Positions 1-8,975 of a stretch of DNA of 36,190 nt are shown here, one piece after another. Both the position numbers and the translations under genes were made by a program. This stretch comes from Planctomycetia bacterium (GTDB lineage Bacteria > Planctomycetota > Planctomycetia > Pirellulales > PALSA-1355). The stretch covers positions 1 to 36,190 of the forward strand of contig JACQFF010000059.1 of the NCBI GenBank assembly GCA_016200205.1, read 5' to 3'. The first letter of the stretch is position 1; each line of letters opens with the position of its first letter. The notes under the pieces are model-generated. The model ran no database searches, was not told where the DNA came from, and saw nothing but the letters and a program-made list of their open reading frames with translations.

Positions 1-510
1 CCCGCCTTGGCCCCTGCTGCAAATGCTAGCGTGCCGGAAAAAATCGACCCGCTGGAACGCGAGTTATTTGAGATCTTGCTGCATTTTCCGGAAATGTTCG
101 AGCAAATTGGGCAGGTGATCGAGCCTGCGCAATTGAGTTCCGCGGCGTGCCGGCAGGTGCTTGCGGAGTGCCTCCGATTGTGGTCGCAAGGGATTCTTCC
201 CGAGTTCGAACGACTGTTATTGGAGATTGACGATCCAGTGGTTAAAAACTTGCTAGTCGAGCTGGACGAAGGCGCGCGTGCGAAAGCGGGCAGCGAGTCG
301 GAAGTTCGACTGCGAGACGTGTTGGCCGGCTTCGAGCGCCGGCAACGAGAACAGCGGACGCGAAGCCGCACCGCGGCGTTGAAACAGGGGCAATTGCCCA
401 AGGAGGAGGAGCTGGCCGTGTTGCTGGAGCTCGAACAGCAACAACGTGCTCGGCAGCAGGAACAAGACGAACGAACCCGAACCGGTATTTCCGAGCCCAC
501 GGATGGGTAG
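1..510 (+). CDS. dnaG: DNA primase DnaG, C-terminal part (truncated by window start)
   Basis: The reading frame is open from base 1, so the ORF-track start (a TTG at 7) is an internal codon and the real gene begins upstream. The visible 169 or so residues look like the helical C-terminal DnaB-binding region of bacterial primase. A motif of the type DPLERELFEILLHFPE opens a helical domain, and a polar Gln/Glu/Arg-rich tail (LELEQQQRARQQEQDERTR) ends it. The zinc-binding and TOPRIM catalytic domains would lie outside the window. The identification rests mainly on this weakly conserved domain plus the position directly before rpoD, the classic dnaG-rpoD arrangement of the macromolecular synthesis operon. 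DnaG makes the RNA primers for replication at the fork. The gap to rpoD is 113 nt. Confidence 0.8.
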   Translation, partial: PALAPAANASVPEKIDPLERELFEILLHFPEMFEQIGQVIEPAQLSSAACRQVLAECLRLWSQGILPEFERLLLEIDDPVVKNLLVELDEGARAKAGSESEVRLRDVLAGFERRQREQRTRSRTAALKQGQLPKEEELAVLLELEQQQRARQQEQDERTRTGISEPTDG

Positions 511-623
511 GATGCCGGAATCGGTTGATCGGCACCTGGCACGGAGCATGAAGCTCAGTTTCAGCGTGGCGATCCTTCGAAGTCAAGAGCGGGGCACCCG
601 CAGTGCCCGGGAGGATCTGACAG

Positions 624-2294
624 GTGGACCATTCAAACAAGGATTTGGACGAACTGGTCGCCAAGGGCAAGACCCAAGGATATCTGACCTACGATCAGGT
701 CAACGATTACTTGCCCGACGAAGCGGTTAACCCGGAAAAGCTCGACAGCCTTCTCATTGCGTTAGACGAACTGGGGATCGAGTTAGTCAACGAAGCTCCC
801 CCGCCGGATCCAAGCCACTGCGGCGGTGGCGCGGCGGCTCTCGACGGCCGTGCCGGGGAAGAGCTGGAAGTCGACGGGATCATTTCGGCTCTGCCCGCCA
901 AGGAATTGCCGAAGCTCAGCGATGATCCGGTGCGCATGTACCTGACGCAAATGGCGGAGATTCCGCTGTTGACCCGAGCTCAGGAAATTGCGCTGGCCAA
1001 GAAGATCGAAGTCACGCGGAAGCGCTTCCGCCGTACGGTTCTGGGCTGTGACTATACGATGCAGGCCACGATCCGCACCTTGGGTGAGGTGCATCGCGGC
1101 GCCTTGCCCTTCGATCGAACGATCAAAGTTTCGCTCACCGAGCGGCTCACCAAAGAGCAGATCATGGCGCGCATGCCGCACAATCTGCGGACGCTCGAGC
1201 ATCTGCTGGCGCAGAACCGCGAAGATTTTCGCAAACTGATCAGCAAGCGCACGAGTGCGGCCGAAGCGGCCACCGCTCGCAAGCGATTCTGCTGGCGGAG
1301 ACGCAAAAACCTCACCCTGGTCGAAGAACTCAGTTTACGTACGCGGCGCGTGCAGCCGATGGTACGCCAGTTGCGGGAGATGTCGCGCCGCATGGATTGC
1401 CTGCGGGCCCGATTGGCCGACATCAAGCACGATCAATCGGCCCAAGACGAACGGGCGAACCTGCGCAAGGAACTGCGAGAGCTGATGCTCGTGACGCTGG
1501 AAAGCCCGGCCAGCTTGCGCAAACGCTGCGCACTGATCGAGCGACAGTATTACGACTATGAGCTGGTCAAGCGGCAGCTCTCGAGCGGCAACTTGAGGCT
1601 CGTGGTCTCGATCGCCAAGAAATACCGCAATCGCGGGCTGAGCTTCTTGGACCTGATCCAGGAGGGCAACACGGGCCTGATGCGGGCGGTCGATAAGTTC
1701 GAGTATCGCCGCGGCTACAAGTTCTCGACGTACGCCACGTGGTGGATTCGCCAGGCGATCACGCGGGCCATCGCCGATCAGGCCCGCACGATCCGGATCC
1801 CGGTGCACATGATCGACGTGTTGTCTCGCTTGCGTAATATTTCCAAGAAGCTCTTGCAAGAGTTGGGTCGAGAACCGACAACAGAAGAAACGGCCCGCGC
1901 CGCCGAGATCAGCGTGGAAGAAACACGCCGGGTGTTGAACATAGGGCGGCATCCGGTTAGTTTGGATCGGCCGGTAGGCGAGAGCGAAGATTGCAGTTTC
2001 GGCGAATTTTTGGAGGACGAAGGGACCCAAAGCCCTTTGACCACGGCCACCCATGCGATGCTTAAGGACAAAATCGAGGGTTTGCTCAAGACCCTCACGT
2101 ATCGCGAGCGGGAAATCATCCGCTTGCGCTATGGGCTGGGCGACGGCTACACCTACACTTTGGAAGAAGTGGGCCGGATCTTCAAGGTTACGCGCGAACG
2201 CGTGCGGCAGATCGAAGCCAAGGCGGTGCGCAAATTGCAGCACCCGGTCCGCAGCCAGCAACTCTCAGGCTTCCTGGGGGGAGTCGCTGGTTGA
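624..2294 (+). CDS. rpoD: Primary RNA polymerase sigma factor (sigma-70 / RpoD)
   Basis: Housekeeping sigma factor, 556 aa, that directs core RNA polymerase to vegetative promoters. The start is GTG 624, preceded by GGGAGG about 10 nt upstream. Residues about 5-55 form region 1.1 (helical, acidic). Region 1.2 is [18 protein letters not shown] long basic, helical non-conserved region follows, with the stretch [14 protein letters not shown]. Regions 2.1-2.4 contain [36 protein letters not shown] and [19 protein letters not shown]. Region 3 follows ([12 protein letters not shown]). Region 4.2 carries the -35-binding helix-turn-helix [20 protein letters not shown]. Presence of region 1.1 and a full region 4 argues for a primary rather than alternative sigma. 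It follows dnaG and ends at a strong terminator. Confidence 0.97.
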   Translation: MDHSNKDLDELVAKGKTQGYLTYDQVNDYLPDEAVNPEKLDSLLIALDELGIELVNEAPPPDPSHCGGGAAALDGRAGEELEVDGIISALPAKELPKLSDDPVRMYLTQMAEIPLLTRAQEIALAKKIEVTRKRFRRTVLGCDYTMQATIRTLGEVHRGALPFDRTIKVSLTERLTKEQIMARMPHNLRTLEHLLAQNREDFRKLISKRTSAAEAATARKRFCWRRRKNLTLVEELSLRTRRVQPMVRQLREMSRRMDCLRARLADIKHDQSAQDERANLRKELRELMLVTLESPASLRKRCALIERQYYDYELVKRQLSSGNLRLVVSIAKKYRNRGLSFLDLIQEGNTGLMRAVDKFEYRRGYKFSTYATWWIRQAITRAIADQARTIRIPVHMIDVLSRLRNISKKLLQELGREPTTEETARAAEISVEETRRVLNIGRHPVSLDRPVGESEDCSFGEFLEDEGTQSPLTTATHAMLKDKIEGLLKTLTYREREIIRLRYGLGDGYTYTLEEVGRIFKVTRERVRQIEAKAVRKLQHPVRSQQLSGFLGGVAG

Positions 2295-2312
2295 GATCCA
2301 CGAGCGAGCGAT

Positions 2313-2345
2313 AAGCCGCTGGCCGCCGGGCCAGCGGCTTTTTTT
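2313..2345 (+). terminator. Intrinsic terminator after rpoD
   Basis: A perfect 10-bp stem AAGCCGCTGG / CCAGCGGCTT with an 8-nt loop, followed directly by a run of T (seven counting the last two stem bases), begins 18 nt after the rpoD stop. This is a textbook rho-independent terminator closing the dnaG-rpoD unit. Confidence 0.93.
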
Positions 2346-2356
2346 AATGAGCGGCA

Positions 2357-2365
2357 TGATACAAT
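2357..2365 (+). promoter_or_regulatory. Candidate extended -10 promoter for the zinc-ribbon gene
   Basis: TGATACAAT matches an extended -10 (TG-N-TACAAT, five of six to TATAAT). It lies just after the rpoD terminator and about 138 nt upstream of the next gene. No good -35 is visible at the usual spacing (a T-rich stretch from the terminator lies there), which fits an extended -10 type promoter. Seen by eye only. Confidence 0.35.
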
Positions 2366-2502
2366 AGGCACCTACAGATTGACAGGCTCTAACAAAACCG
2401 ACGAGGACCGGCTCAATTTTGCCGCAGTCCACGGAGCAAAACGCGACTCGCCCCTTCCGCGAGGAGTTTTGTTGGAGTACCTCAGAGAGCGAGAGACGTT
2501 CC

Positions 2503-3228
2503 ATGGCTGTTACCGCCAGCGCCCTGCGCGAGCTTCACAGAATTCATCGGCAATTGACGGATCTGCGCGAGCGAAAAGAACGAGGGCCCAAGCAAATCCG
2601 GGCCCGCGAGGCCAACTTGGCGCGCCTGGCCGACGAACTGACAAAACTTCAGGCCGATCATAAGGCTGCCCGCGTCCGCAGCGATCAGAAGCAACTGCTG
2701 CTCAAAAGTGGCGAGGACAAAGTCGAGAGTTTGAAAGTCAAACTGAACGCAGCCGCCAGCAATCGCGAGTATCAGGTACTCAAAGACCAGATCGCCGCCG
2801 ATCAAATGGCCGGCAGCGTGTTGGCCGACGAAATCTTGGAGGCGATGGAAAAGATCGACGAGTTGGCGGCACAGATTGCCGAACAGCAAAAGAAGATCGC
2901 GGTGTCCAAAGAGGAATTGGCCAAAGCCCAGCAGTCCGTCCTCGAGCAGGCCGAGTTGCTTGAAACCGACCTGAAGCGGCTGGAGGCCCAACTGCGTGAA
3001 GCCGAGGCGGCGCTGCCGACCGACTTTCGCGAGAACTACCAACGCGTCGTCAATTCCAAACAGGATGACGCGATGGCCGAAGTGCAGGGAGACTTTTGCG
3101 GCGGCTGCTATCAACAACTCACCCCCAACAGCATGGCCGAATTGAGCATGTCGGTGGCGATCTTCTGCCGCAACTGCGGGCGACTGATCTATCTGCCCGA
3201 AGATCGGACCCCCTCGCAAAACCGCTAA
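2503..3228 (+). CDS. Coiled-coil zinc-ribbon protein (C4-type, DUF164-like family)
   Basis: A 241-aa protein starting at ATG 2503. The longer ORF-track start at 2419 adds a low-complexity leader unlike the family. Residues about 5-185 are heptad-rich, Lys/Glu/Ala/Leu coiled coil (for example LERL-type repeats and [24 protein letters not shown]). The C-terminus carries a four-cysteine zinc ribbon, FCGGCYQQL ... [10 protein letters not shown], with two CxxC knuckles about 22 residues apart. This is the architecture of the bacterial C4-type zinc-ribbon, putative nucleic-acid-binding family often annotated 'zinc ribbon domain-containing protein'. The exact role is unknown; a function on RNA or nucleotide metabolism is an inference from the family. 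It stands alone between two terminators. Confidence 0.85.
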   Translation: MAVTASALRELHRIHRQLTDLRERKERGPKQIRAREANLARLADELTKLQADHKAARVRSDQKQLLLKSGEDKVESLKVKLNAAASNREYQVLKDQIAADQMAGSVLADEILEAMEKIDELAAQIAEQQKKIAVSKEELAKAQQSVLEQAELLETDLKRLEAQLREAEAALPTDFRENYQRVVNSKQDDAMAEVQGDFCGGCYQQLTPNSMAELSMSVAIFCRNCGRLIYLPEDRTPSQNR

Positions 3229-3234
3229 TCATGG

Positions 3235-3263
3235 TTTACAGATAAGCTTTTATGGGGCACAAT
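3235..3263 (+). promoter_or_regulatory. Candidate sigma-70 promoter of greA
   Basis: TTTACA (five of six to the -35 consensus), then exactly 17 nt, then CACAAT (four of six to the -10). The predicted transcription start is near 3270, which would place the following hairpin (3272-3303) at the very 5' end of the greA mRNA. Confidence 0.45.
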
Positions 3264-3271
3264 ATGCCGTT

Positions 3272-3303
3272 GCGGTCTCCTCACGGCGGAGGCCGCGTTT
3301 TTT
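3272..3303 (+). terminator. Terminator-like hairpin in the greA leader
   Basis: GCGGTCTCC pairs with GGAGGCCGC (9 bp, one G-T wobble) around a 7-nt loop, followed by G and six T. It lies 44 nt after the zinc-ribbon gene stop and 26 nt before the greA ATG. It can act as the terminator of the upstream gene, as a leader attenuator for greA, or both. Confidence 0.75.
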
Positions 3304-3328
3304 GCGCACTCGATTGAGATGGTTGAAC

Positions 3329-3808
3329 ATGTCCGAAACCATTCCGATGACCCGTACCGGGTACGACAAGATCAAAGCCGAATTGGACCACCTCGAAGGG
3401 GTCGAAATGCCGGCCATGGCCTCGCTCGTCGCGGCCGCGCGCAACCAGGGCGACCTGGCCGAAAACGCCGAATACCACGGCGCGCGCGAATCGCAGGGCC
3501 TGCTGCAAGCGAAAATCAACCTGCTGCGCGACAAGCTCTCCCGCGCCTTGCTGATCGACACCTCGAAGCTGCCCAAAGACGAAGTGGTGTTTGGAGCCAC
3601 CGTGGTCGTGAAGGATCTCGATTTTGGCGACGAGGAGATCTTCATCTTGGTCGGCGCCGGCGAGGAGGACTACGATGCCGGCAAGATCCTGGTCACCAGT
3701 CCGCTCGCTCAAGGCCTGATGGGCAAGAAAGTCGGCGACAAAACCGAGATTCCCGTGCCCAAGGGCACGATGAGTTTCGAGATCATCGAGATTCGCTTCG
3801 AGGAATAA
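3329..3808 (+). CDS. greA: Transcription elongation factor GreA
   Basis: A 159-aa protein, the usual GreA length. It enters the secondary channel of RNA polymerase and stimulates cleavage of backtracked transcripts. ATG 3329 is chosen over the ORF-track TTG at 3302 because [19 protein letters not shown] is the typical GreA N-terminus. The coiled-coil tip has the conserved acidic motif in [20 protein letters not shown], whose Asp/Glu pair coordinates the catalytic magnesium in the polymerase. The C-terminal FKBP-like domain ends with [21 protein letters not shown], also diagnostic. The gene is monocistronic, convergent with the DUF167 gene, and preceded by a promoter and a terminator-like hairpin in its leader. 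Confidence 0.97.
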   Translation: MSETIPMTRTGYDKIKAELDHLEGVEMPAMASLVAAARNQGDLAENAEYHGARESQGLLQAKINLLRDKLSRALLIDTSKLPKDEVVFGATVVVKDLDFGDEEIFILVGAGEEDYDAGKILVTSPLAQGLMGKKVGDKTEIPVPKGTMSFEIIEIRFEE

Positions 3809-3943
3809 GCGTGCATTGACGCGCCATGCCGGCCGTGCTGCTGCGCTTGTTCGCCGTCCATGGGGCCATCGACGCTCGGGCGATCGTGCGAGTCGCCGCG
3901 ATGGGCGCGGCCATCGCCCGTCGCCGGACGTTACCACGGTCGA

Positions 3944-4261
3944 TTAACTCTCGGGGTCACCTGATTCGGCAAGTGCTCGTTGCAGGCGCGCAGTCAGGTC
4001 GGCCTTAGCGACGTCGCGCACCAGAATTCGCTTGTTTGGTGATGTCTCGCCGCCGAGCAATTCGAATTGGCTCTTGCGCAGCGAAAGTTCATCGCTCAAG
4101 ACGGCGATAATCGCCTTATTGGCTTTGCCCTTTTCGGGCGCTTGCGTCACGGAGACTTGCAGGCTGCCGGCCTGCTCGCCGCGGATGCAGTTGCGGCGAG
4201 CCCCGGCATGGGCCCGGACCGGCAGAATCGTTCCCTGCGGATGGCTCTCCAGCGCGATCAT
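3944..4261 (-). CDS. DUF167 (YggU-like) family protein
   Basis: A 105-aa protein starting at ATG 4261; the ORF-track version extends 74 residues into yggS in another frame. Core motifs of the DUF167/UPF0235 family are visible: LPVRAHAGARRN near the N-terminus, then VSVTQAPEKGKANKAIIAVLSDEL and the ending with GGETSPNKRILV. The molecular role of the family is not established. The ATG overlaps the yggS stop codon as ATGA, so the two are very likely translationally coupled. A yggS-DUF167 pairing (often with yggT) is common across bacteria and supports the call. Confidence 0.88.
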   Translation of the reverse strand: MIALESHPQGTILPVRAHAGARRNCIRGEQAGSLQVSVTQAPEKGKANKAIIAVLSDELSLRKSQFELLGGETSPNKRILVRDVAKADLTARLQRALAESGDPES

Positions 4262-4965
4262 AGCGGGACTCCTTCGAACAGCGCCGAGCCGACCCGCACT
4301 ATCGTGGCGCCCTCGTCGATCGCCACTTCGAAATCGCCGCTCATCCCCATCGAAAGTTCGGATAATGAAACGTCCGCCGGGCAGATTGCCGCCAAGCGGT
4401 CGCGCAACCGGCGCAACTGCGCGAAATCGCGCCGGGCCGCCGCCGCGCCGCCCGTGAGACTGGCCATGCCCATTAGGCCGCAAATCTTCACGTGGGAGAA
4501 TTTCTCTGCCTTCTCCAAAAGCGGCTTGAGCTCGCCGGGGGGCAGCCCTGTTTTGGTAATTTCGCCCGAGATATTGACTTCCAAGAGCACAGCCGGGCGA
4601 AGGCCAAGCTCGGCGGCATCGTCGTTGAGGGCCGACAACAGCCGGCGGCTATCGATCGATTGAACCAGATGCACCAGCGGCAGCGTGCGGCGGATTTTGT
4701 TGCGCTGCAAATGGCCGATCAAATGCCAACGGACCGCCGGATCGGCAAGTTCCGCCGCTTTCGACCACAACTCTTGCGGTCGGCTTTCGCCCAGCTCGGT
4801 GCAGCCGGCCTTGACCAGCGCGGCTGCGATTTCCGCGGGCACATACTTGGTGACGGCCAGCAGCGTGATGGCACCAGGTTCTCGGCCGCTCTTGCGGGCG
4901 GCGTCCGCGATCCGCCCACGGACTCGGGCCAGGTTTTCCGCGATTCGTCCGCCGAGGTCGGTCAT
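4258..4965 (-). CDS. YggS family pyridoxal phosphate-binding protein (PLP homeostasis protein)
   Basis: A 235-aa TIM-barrel protein of the alanine-racemase N-terminal fold that binds PLP and helps vitamin B6 and amino-acid homeostasis. ATG 4965 (MTDLGGRIAENLARVRGRI) is preferred to the ORF-track start, which reads back into the upstream gene. Key motifs: ITLLAVTKYVPAEIAAAL, with the PLP-binding lysine in VTK; LGESRPQELWSKA (family form GENRVQE); WHLIGHLQRNKIR; and the C-terminal LSMGMSGDFEVAIDEGATIVRVGSALFE, which contributes phosphate binding. It starts 4 nt after the stop of the 644-aa gene and overlaps the next gene by ATGA, so all three probably form one transcript. Confidence 0.95.
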   Translation of the reverse strand: MTDLGGRIAENLARVRGRIADAARKSGREPGAITLLAVTKYVPAEIAAALVKAGCTELGESRPQELWSKAAELADPAVRWHLIGHLQRNKIRRTLPLVHLVQSIDSRRLLSALNDDAAELGLRPAVLLEVNISGEITKTGLPPGELKPLLEKAEKFSHVKICGLMGMASLTGGAAAARRDFAQLRRLRDRLAAICPADVSLSELSMGMSGDFEVAIDEGATIVRVGSALFEGVPL

Positions 4966-4969
4966 GAGG

Positions 4970-6904
4970 TCATTCGATCTCCAACAGTGTCTTGACATGG
5001 CCGTCGGTTTGGAAATGGCCGACGAGAAACTCGGTCATCAGGTTTTTTCCGAGCACGGTTCGGATGTCGGGAGTAGCAAGCGAACGATAGACGAGCCACT
5101 GCGATTTGCCGACCTGGGCCCGGTATCCCACGGCGACGTCAGACGGCGTAATCTCGCGTTGTTGTGCCACCGTCAATTGACGCCAGGTGACCTCTTTATT
5201 CAGACGGCTGGCGTCGAGGTCGATGAACAGTGGAGCGAATAGGCACTGGCCTTCGGCCCCTTGCGTCAGTTCCAGCCCATCGTGGCTCGCTTGCAGATTA
5301 CCACGCGAAGCGCCCGTCCGCCATTCGTTCAAGGCCAGCGGCAGCACGCGAGCGCGGGGTCGGGGGCCGACCAAGAGCGAGCCCTCGCGTGTTTCACGTT
5401 CGGGGTCGAAACTCGAATGACCACTCGATGGCAACGTGCCGCGATATTCAATCGTGCCCTGCTGAATCCCCAAAACGGCGTCGGCCAGGAAAACAAACCG
5501 ATCGTTGCGGCCCAACAGCATGTGCCGTTGGACCGTGACTTCTTCGGAAAGCCGCATTTCGAGTTCGAGATAGTCGACCTCGTCGTCAGAAACCCAGCAA
5601 GTTTGTTCCCAGTTTGCCACTCGTTCGAGTGGCCGGCCGTTGAAGCGGACGTCGAGTTTCCAGATGCCCGACCAAAGACACCGACTGTCGACGCTCAATT
5701 CGGTAGCGACCCGCTGTCCGCCATACGACACGGTCAGTCGCGGCGCTTTTCGACTCCAGTCCGGCCGCAGCATGGCAAGGCCCGCCCATTCGTCTTGGAA
5801 CGCCGGAGAGGGGAGCGTTTTGCCGCGAATTTTACGCAAGGCCTGGCGGCCGTTTTCGACCAGTCGAAAAACTCGCTCCGTGGCGCGATCGTCCGCGAAG
5901 CTCAATGCCGTCTTGAGCAGATTCGAATCCCACGGTTTCGAGTCCGCACGCGAGAATACTTGTTGGCCATTGGTCCGCGAGAGCCGCAAAGCGTGCTCGA
6001 CGAGCCCGGCATACTGCCGCTGGGTCTCTCGGTCGCACCATCCCTGACTCAACTCGTGGCCGATCGCTTGCGAGCGCGTCCAACAAGCCAGCAAGGGCCG
6101 TAGCAAGTGCAAGTGCCGGCCATGCGGCAATCCTTCACCGTCGAGCAATTCGTCGATCGATCGCGAGATCGTCCGCCGGCCCTCGTCGGCCAATTCCTGG
6201 CAGGTCTCGATTTCCGGAAACGAATAGGCCAGCGCGAGCGGCAGCTCGCCGCCAAGCAATTGCATGGCGAGCACATCGTCTGCGGTTGGTCCTTCATTAC
6301 TGGCGATCGAAATCAGCCGATTCACGAGCTGCCACCATGGCCGCGAGGGCAAATGGGCCGTCAACCGCGGAAGAGCGCCGCACCAGGCGAGGCACTCAAG
6401 CCCCAGCGCGGCCGATGCCGGCGTAGACGCCACGCGAGCGAGCCGGCACGCGACGTCGTTCTCGAGCGCTGTCACTTTCCGCCGCGCCGATTCGTCGAGC
6501 TTGCGCAGGGTCTCAATGAGTTCGAGCGTCTGGTCTAGCGGTACGGCAGACCCCGCTTCTCGGGTGCTACGAGCGGCTTGTCCTCCCGCGCTTCCCGCGC
6601 TGATGGTCGAGCCTTCAGTGGCACCCAAACCCAAAACCCCAGAAGGATGCAACACTTCCTCCAAGCCTTCCGGAAGGGCCCAAGTCAGCGCCGAGCGTTT
6701 GCCAGGCAACAGCGAACCGACGGGGCAAAACTTTCGCTTGGCAAGATGCCTGCACCAGGCCGCCCAGTTCTGCTCGTCGGCTGGCGACTCGTAGGATTGG
6801 CGGACCTGACGCGGCGCTCGCTTGTGCCAAGGCCCCGCCGGGCCCACTACGACGGAATTACGGTTTTTTCCAGTTCGTTTCTCTTCGCTCGTGAGGATGG
6901 CCAT
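4970..6904 (-). CDS. Conserved hypothetical protein (644 aa)
   Basis: Not recognised as a named family. It begins at ATG 6904 with a basic N-terminus and no signal peptide. Residues about 105-330 are mostly helical (TLELIETLRKLDESARRKV, LAYSFPEIETCQELADEGRR). Residues about 370-640 look beta-rich (LTVSYGGQRVATELSVDSRCLW, VDYLELEMRLSEEVTVQRHM, FVFLADAVLGIQQGTIEYRG). The helical front and beta-sandwich rear, with the phrase MLLGRNDRFVFLADAVL, are vaguely like heparinase II/III-type or other two-domain polysaccharide-related proteins, but no catalytic motif could be confirmed, so no function is claimed. It is first in a tight unit with yggS (4-nt gap) and the DUF167 gene. The long antisense ORFs over it are shadows. 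Confidence 0.75.
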   Translation of the reverse strand: MAILTSEEKRTGKNRNSVVVGPAGPWHKRAPRQVRQSYESPADEQNWAAWCRHLAKRKFCPVGSLLPGKRSALTWALPEGLEEVLHPSGVLGLGATEGSTISAGSAGGQAARSTREAGSAVPLDQTLELIETLRKLDESARRKVTALENDVACRLARVASTPASAALGLECLAWCGALPRLTAHLPSRPWWQLVNRLISIASNEGPTADDVLAMQLLGGELPLALAYSFPEIETCQELADEGRRTISRSIDELLDGEGLPHGRHLHLLRPLLACWTRSQAIGHELSQGWCDRETQRQYAGLVEHALRLSRTNGQQVFSRADSKPWDSNLLKTALSFADDRATERVFRLVENGRQALRKIRGKTLPSPAFQDEWAGLAMLRPDWSRKAPRLTVSYGGQRVATELSVDSRCLWSGIWKLDVRFNGRPLERVANWEQTCWVSDDEVDYLELEMRLSEEVTVQRHMLLGRNDRFVFLADAVLGIQQGTIEYRGTLPSSGHSSFDPERETREGSLLVGPRPRARVLPLALNEWRTGASRGNLQASHDGLELTQGAEGQCLFAPLFIDLDASRLNKEVTWRQLTVAQQREITPSDVAVGYRAQVGKSQWLVYRSLATPDIRTVLGKNLMTEFLVGHFQTDGHVKTLLEIE

Positions 6905-7381
6905 TATTCAATCGGCTCGCGGATTTTTGAGCCCACGACATGAAAACGATCGTGGGCGACGAACTTGCGAGCGGTCGATTCCTTGGTTGCACAAAAAATG
7001 GATAAGCGGGTATCTTAACAATCGGAGGCCAGTTCATCTTGTCCCTTTGACAAGATTTTCGGGGCCATTCAGTGTTTCGCGCCAGGAACTACTAACCAGA
7101 AGCCCAAGCGAGGGAGAATCGGTCGCAAGTTCGCGGATCGTTCTGGCTTGCCAGGATGATGCAACTGCTAGTACGATGTTTGGGTGGCATCGACAACCCG
7201 TTGTCGGTGTCGTGAAACAACACGAGGGCTCTGCGGGACCGTTGCCGGTGCTGATAAGCCCTCTTGTTCCTGCGGAACCCAGACAACAAGTGGACTGGGC
7301 CGCCCAGTTATCGTATCGCTTGCACTTGCCTAATGTTGTTGCGCTTCGGGTTAGTGCCGCGACGAAAGGTGAGCTCATATT
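6905..7381. other. Intergenic region, divergent
   Basis: About 477 nt between the divergently transcribed 644-aa gene and the YdjY gene. An 8-bp stem GCCCACGA / TCGTGGGC (6931-6957) lies in the leader of the minus-strand gene. A TTGACA hexamer occurs at 7047 without a convincing -10. ORFs crossing here show no recognisable protein. The DNA looks less GC-rich than its neighbours, as expected for a regulatory stretch. Confidence 0.5.
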
Positions 7382-8128
7382 ATGCCAGGACTGCGATCTC
7401 GAGGTTTTTCTATCGCGATCGGCTTTTTCGTCCTCGGGGCTGGGACGCTGTCCGCGCGGTCTGCCGAGCCGGCCGCGGAAACGGGCCTTACGAGCGTGAA
7501 ACCTGCCTCAAAACCCTTGGCGAAGGATCCGCCGGGCATGAAGCGGCTGATGCCTGGCTACGACGTCTGGATCGATCCCAAAAACAACCGAGTCGTCCTG
7601 GACGGCACCGTTTGCCTGCGAGAAGGCCAGTTGGAGATGTTCGCCTGCACCAAGGGGACCAAAGAACACGAGTCGATCGTGTCGGCCGACACCAAGGCTT
7701 ATGCCGTCCACGCGGCCCTGCTGGCCGTGGGTGCCCAGGCCGGCACGCCCGTGGAGTTTCAGCCCAGCTACAAGCCCGCCACGGGCACCCAAATCGAAAT
7801 CACCGTCGTGTGGACCGACAAAGCCGGCACGGTGCATCGCGACCGAGGCCAGGACTGGGTTCGCAACGTCAAGACGGGCAAGCCCATGGAATTTCCTTGG
7901 GTCTTCGCCGGCAGCGGATTTTTCGAAGATGAATCGACCCACGAAAAGCACTACATGGCCGAATCAGGCGATTTCATTTGCGTCTCGAACTTTCCCACCG
8001 CCATGCTCGATCTGCCAGTCGCAAGCAGCCAATCCAACGACGAGCTTCTATATCAGGCCTTTACCGACCACATCCCCCCGCTGGGCACAAGAGTGCGGCT
8101 GGTGCTGACGCCGAAGGTGACGAAATGA
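7382..8128 (+). CDS. Secreted YdjY domain-containing protein
   Basis: A 248-aa protein starting at ATG 7382, with AAAGGTGAG about 10 nt upstream as ribosome binding site. Residues 1-28 form a signal peptide: basic MPGLRSRG, hydrophobic FSIAIGFFVLGAGTL, then SARSA. The mature part contains DVWIDPKNNRVVLDGTVCLREGQLEMFACTK, then KEHESIVSADTKAYAVHAALLAVGAQAGTPVEF, then the C-terminal FICVSNFPTAMLDLPVASS. This is the pattern of the YdjY-domain family, abundant in planctomycetes and of unknown biochemical function. It is probably periplasmic. The following gene is also a small secreted protein but has its own ribosome binding site and a 94-nt gap. Confidence 0.85.
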   Translation: MPGLRSRGFSIAIGFFVLGAGTLSARSAEPAAETGLTSVKPASKPLAKDPPGMKRLMPGYDVWIDPKNNRVVLDGTVCLREGQLEMFACTKGTKEHESIVSADTKAYAVHAALLAVGAQAGTPVEFQPSYKPATGTQIEITVVWTDKAGTVHRDRGQDWVRNVKTGKPMEFPWVFAGSGFFEDESTHEKHYMAESGDFICVSNFPTAMLDLPVASSQSNDELLYQAFTDHIPPLGTRVRLVLTPKVTK

Positions 8129-8222
8129 CGCCCGCGCGTTAAATTGACTGTTGCGCTTGACCGACGCGGTTTTCTTCAACCGTCAATCGCCTCGCCAAAG
8201 GGCGCGAACGGAGGACGCTGCG

Positions 8223-8720
8223 ATGAAACGGACATTCCTGGCGCTCGGCGGCCTGTTGCTCGTATCAGTGCTCGCTACCACGATGCAAGCCAGTACGAGT
8301 GTTCCGAAACGGCCGCACTCGTTGACTGATTACAAACAGCCAGCCGGGCAGCACGGAGAGTCGACAAACCCACATCTGGAGTATTTGCACAACCAATACC
8401 GCCGGCTCGCAACCGCCGGCTGCCATCCGAGCCGTGCCGCCGTCCTGGCGAAGACTCTGGGTGATTCAGGCGCTAACAGCGCCAATCGGCCGGAGGTCCG
8501 AAAACAACTCGCCGGGCTGGTAAAGCATCTATCGCCGGTCGAGCGCAAAGAGTTGCAGCGATTCTGGCTTATCGAAGCCAATTACCAGAAATACCAGCAG
8601 CAGCGTGCCAAGAAGCTCCCCGCCATGGGCGGCACCGACAGACCACGCGACCCGTGGCTGGACAAGCTTGCCCATCAGCACGACGAGCGCCAACAGGCAA
8701 CCAGCAAAAGCGATCGATAA
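8223..8720 (+). CDS. Small secreted hypothetical protein
   Basis: A 165-aa protein of no recognised family. ATG 8223 is chosen because GGAGG lies about 8 nt upstream and the sequence then begins with a clean signal peptide, MKRTFLALGGLLLVSVLATTMQA. The ORF-track start at 8151 would hide that signal. The mature part is polar, basic and probably helical, with RRLATAGCHPSRAAVLAKTL, KQLAGLVKHLSPVERKELQRF and a Lys/Gln-rich tail. A single cysteine is present. The helical segment LSPVERKELQRFWLIEANYQKY suggests a small periplasmic helical protein. Function unknown. Confidence 0.7.
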   Translation: MKRTFLALGGLLLVSVLATTMQASTSVPKRPHSLTDYKQPAGQHGESTNPHLEYLHNQYRRLATAGCHPSRAAVLAKTLGDSGANSANRPEVRKQLAGLVKHLSPVERKELQRFWLIEANYQKYQQQRAKKLPAMGGTDRPRDPWLDKLAHQHDERQQATSKSDR

Positions 8721-8975
8721 CCACGTTGATTCGTTTGCTGCCGCGTGTTCTCAACCGTTGTCGAGTTTTCATTGTTGGGTCGCGCAGGGGCATTACCACT
8801 GTTGCGTCTGGTGGCACGCAGGCGCACATGTGCGTCTGGGCCACCCGCGCATCGCAGAAACCGGCAAAAAACCGCGCGAAGTGGTGCTCAAAGACGTTGG
8901 CGATTATGTGGCAAGTCTGATCGCGGCGTTGGCGTAGCGCGGGCGCCACATCTTTTGACCGACTCACGGGTCATA

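Noticed and set aside
1335-2261. 308-aa minus-strand ORF within rpoD
   Set aside because: Complement of conserved sigma regions 2-4; no independent evidence.
3826-4008. 60-aa ORF downstream of greA
   Set aside because: Runs into the antisense of the DUF167 gene; no ribosome site or family resemblance. The GCGATGG/CCATCGC stem at 3898-3917 has no T tract, so it was not called a terminator.
7047-7075. TTGACA at 7047 as a promoter for the YdjY gene
   Set aside because: The -35 is perfect but the hexamer at 17-nt spacing (CAGTGT) does not resemble a -10.
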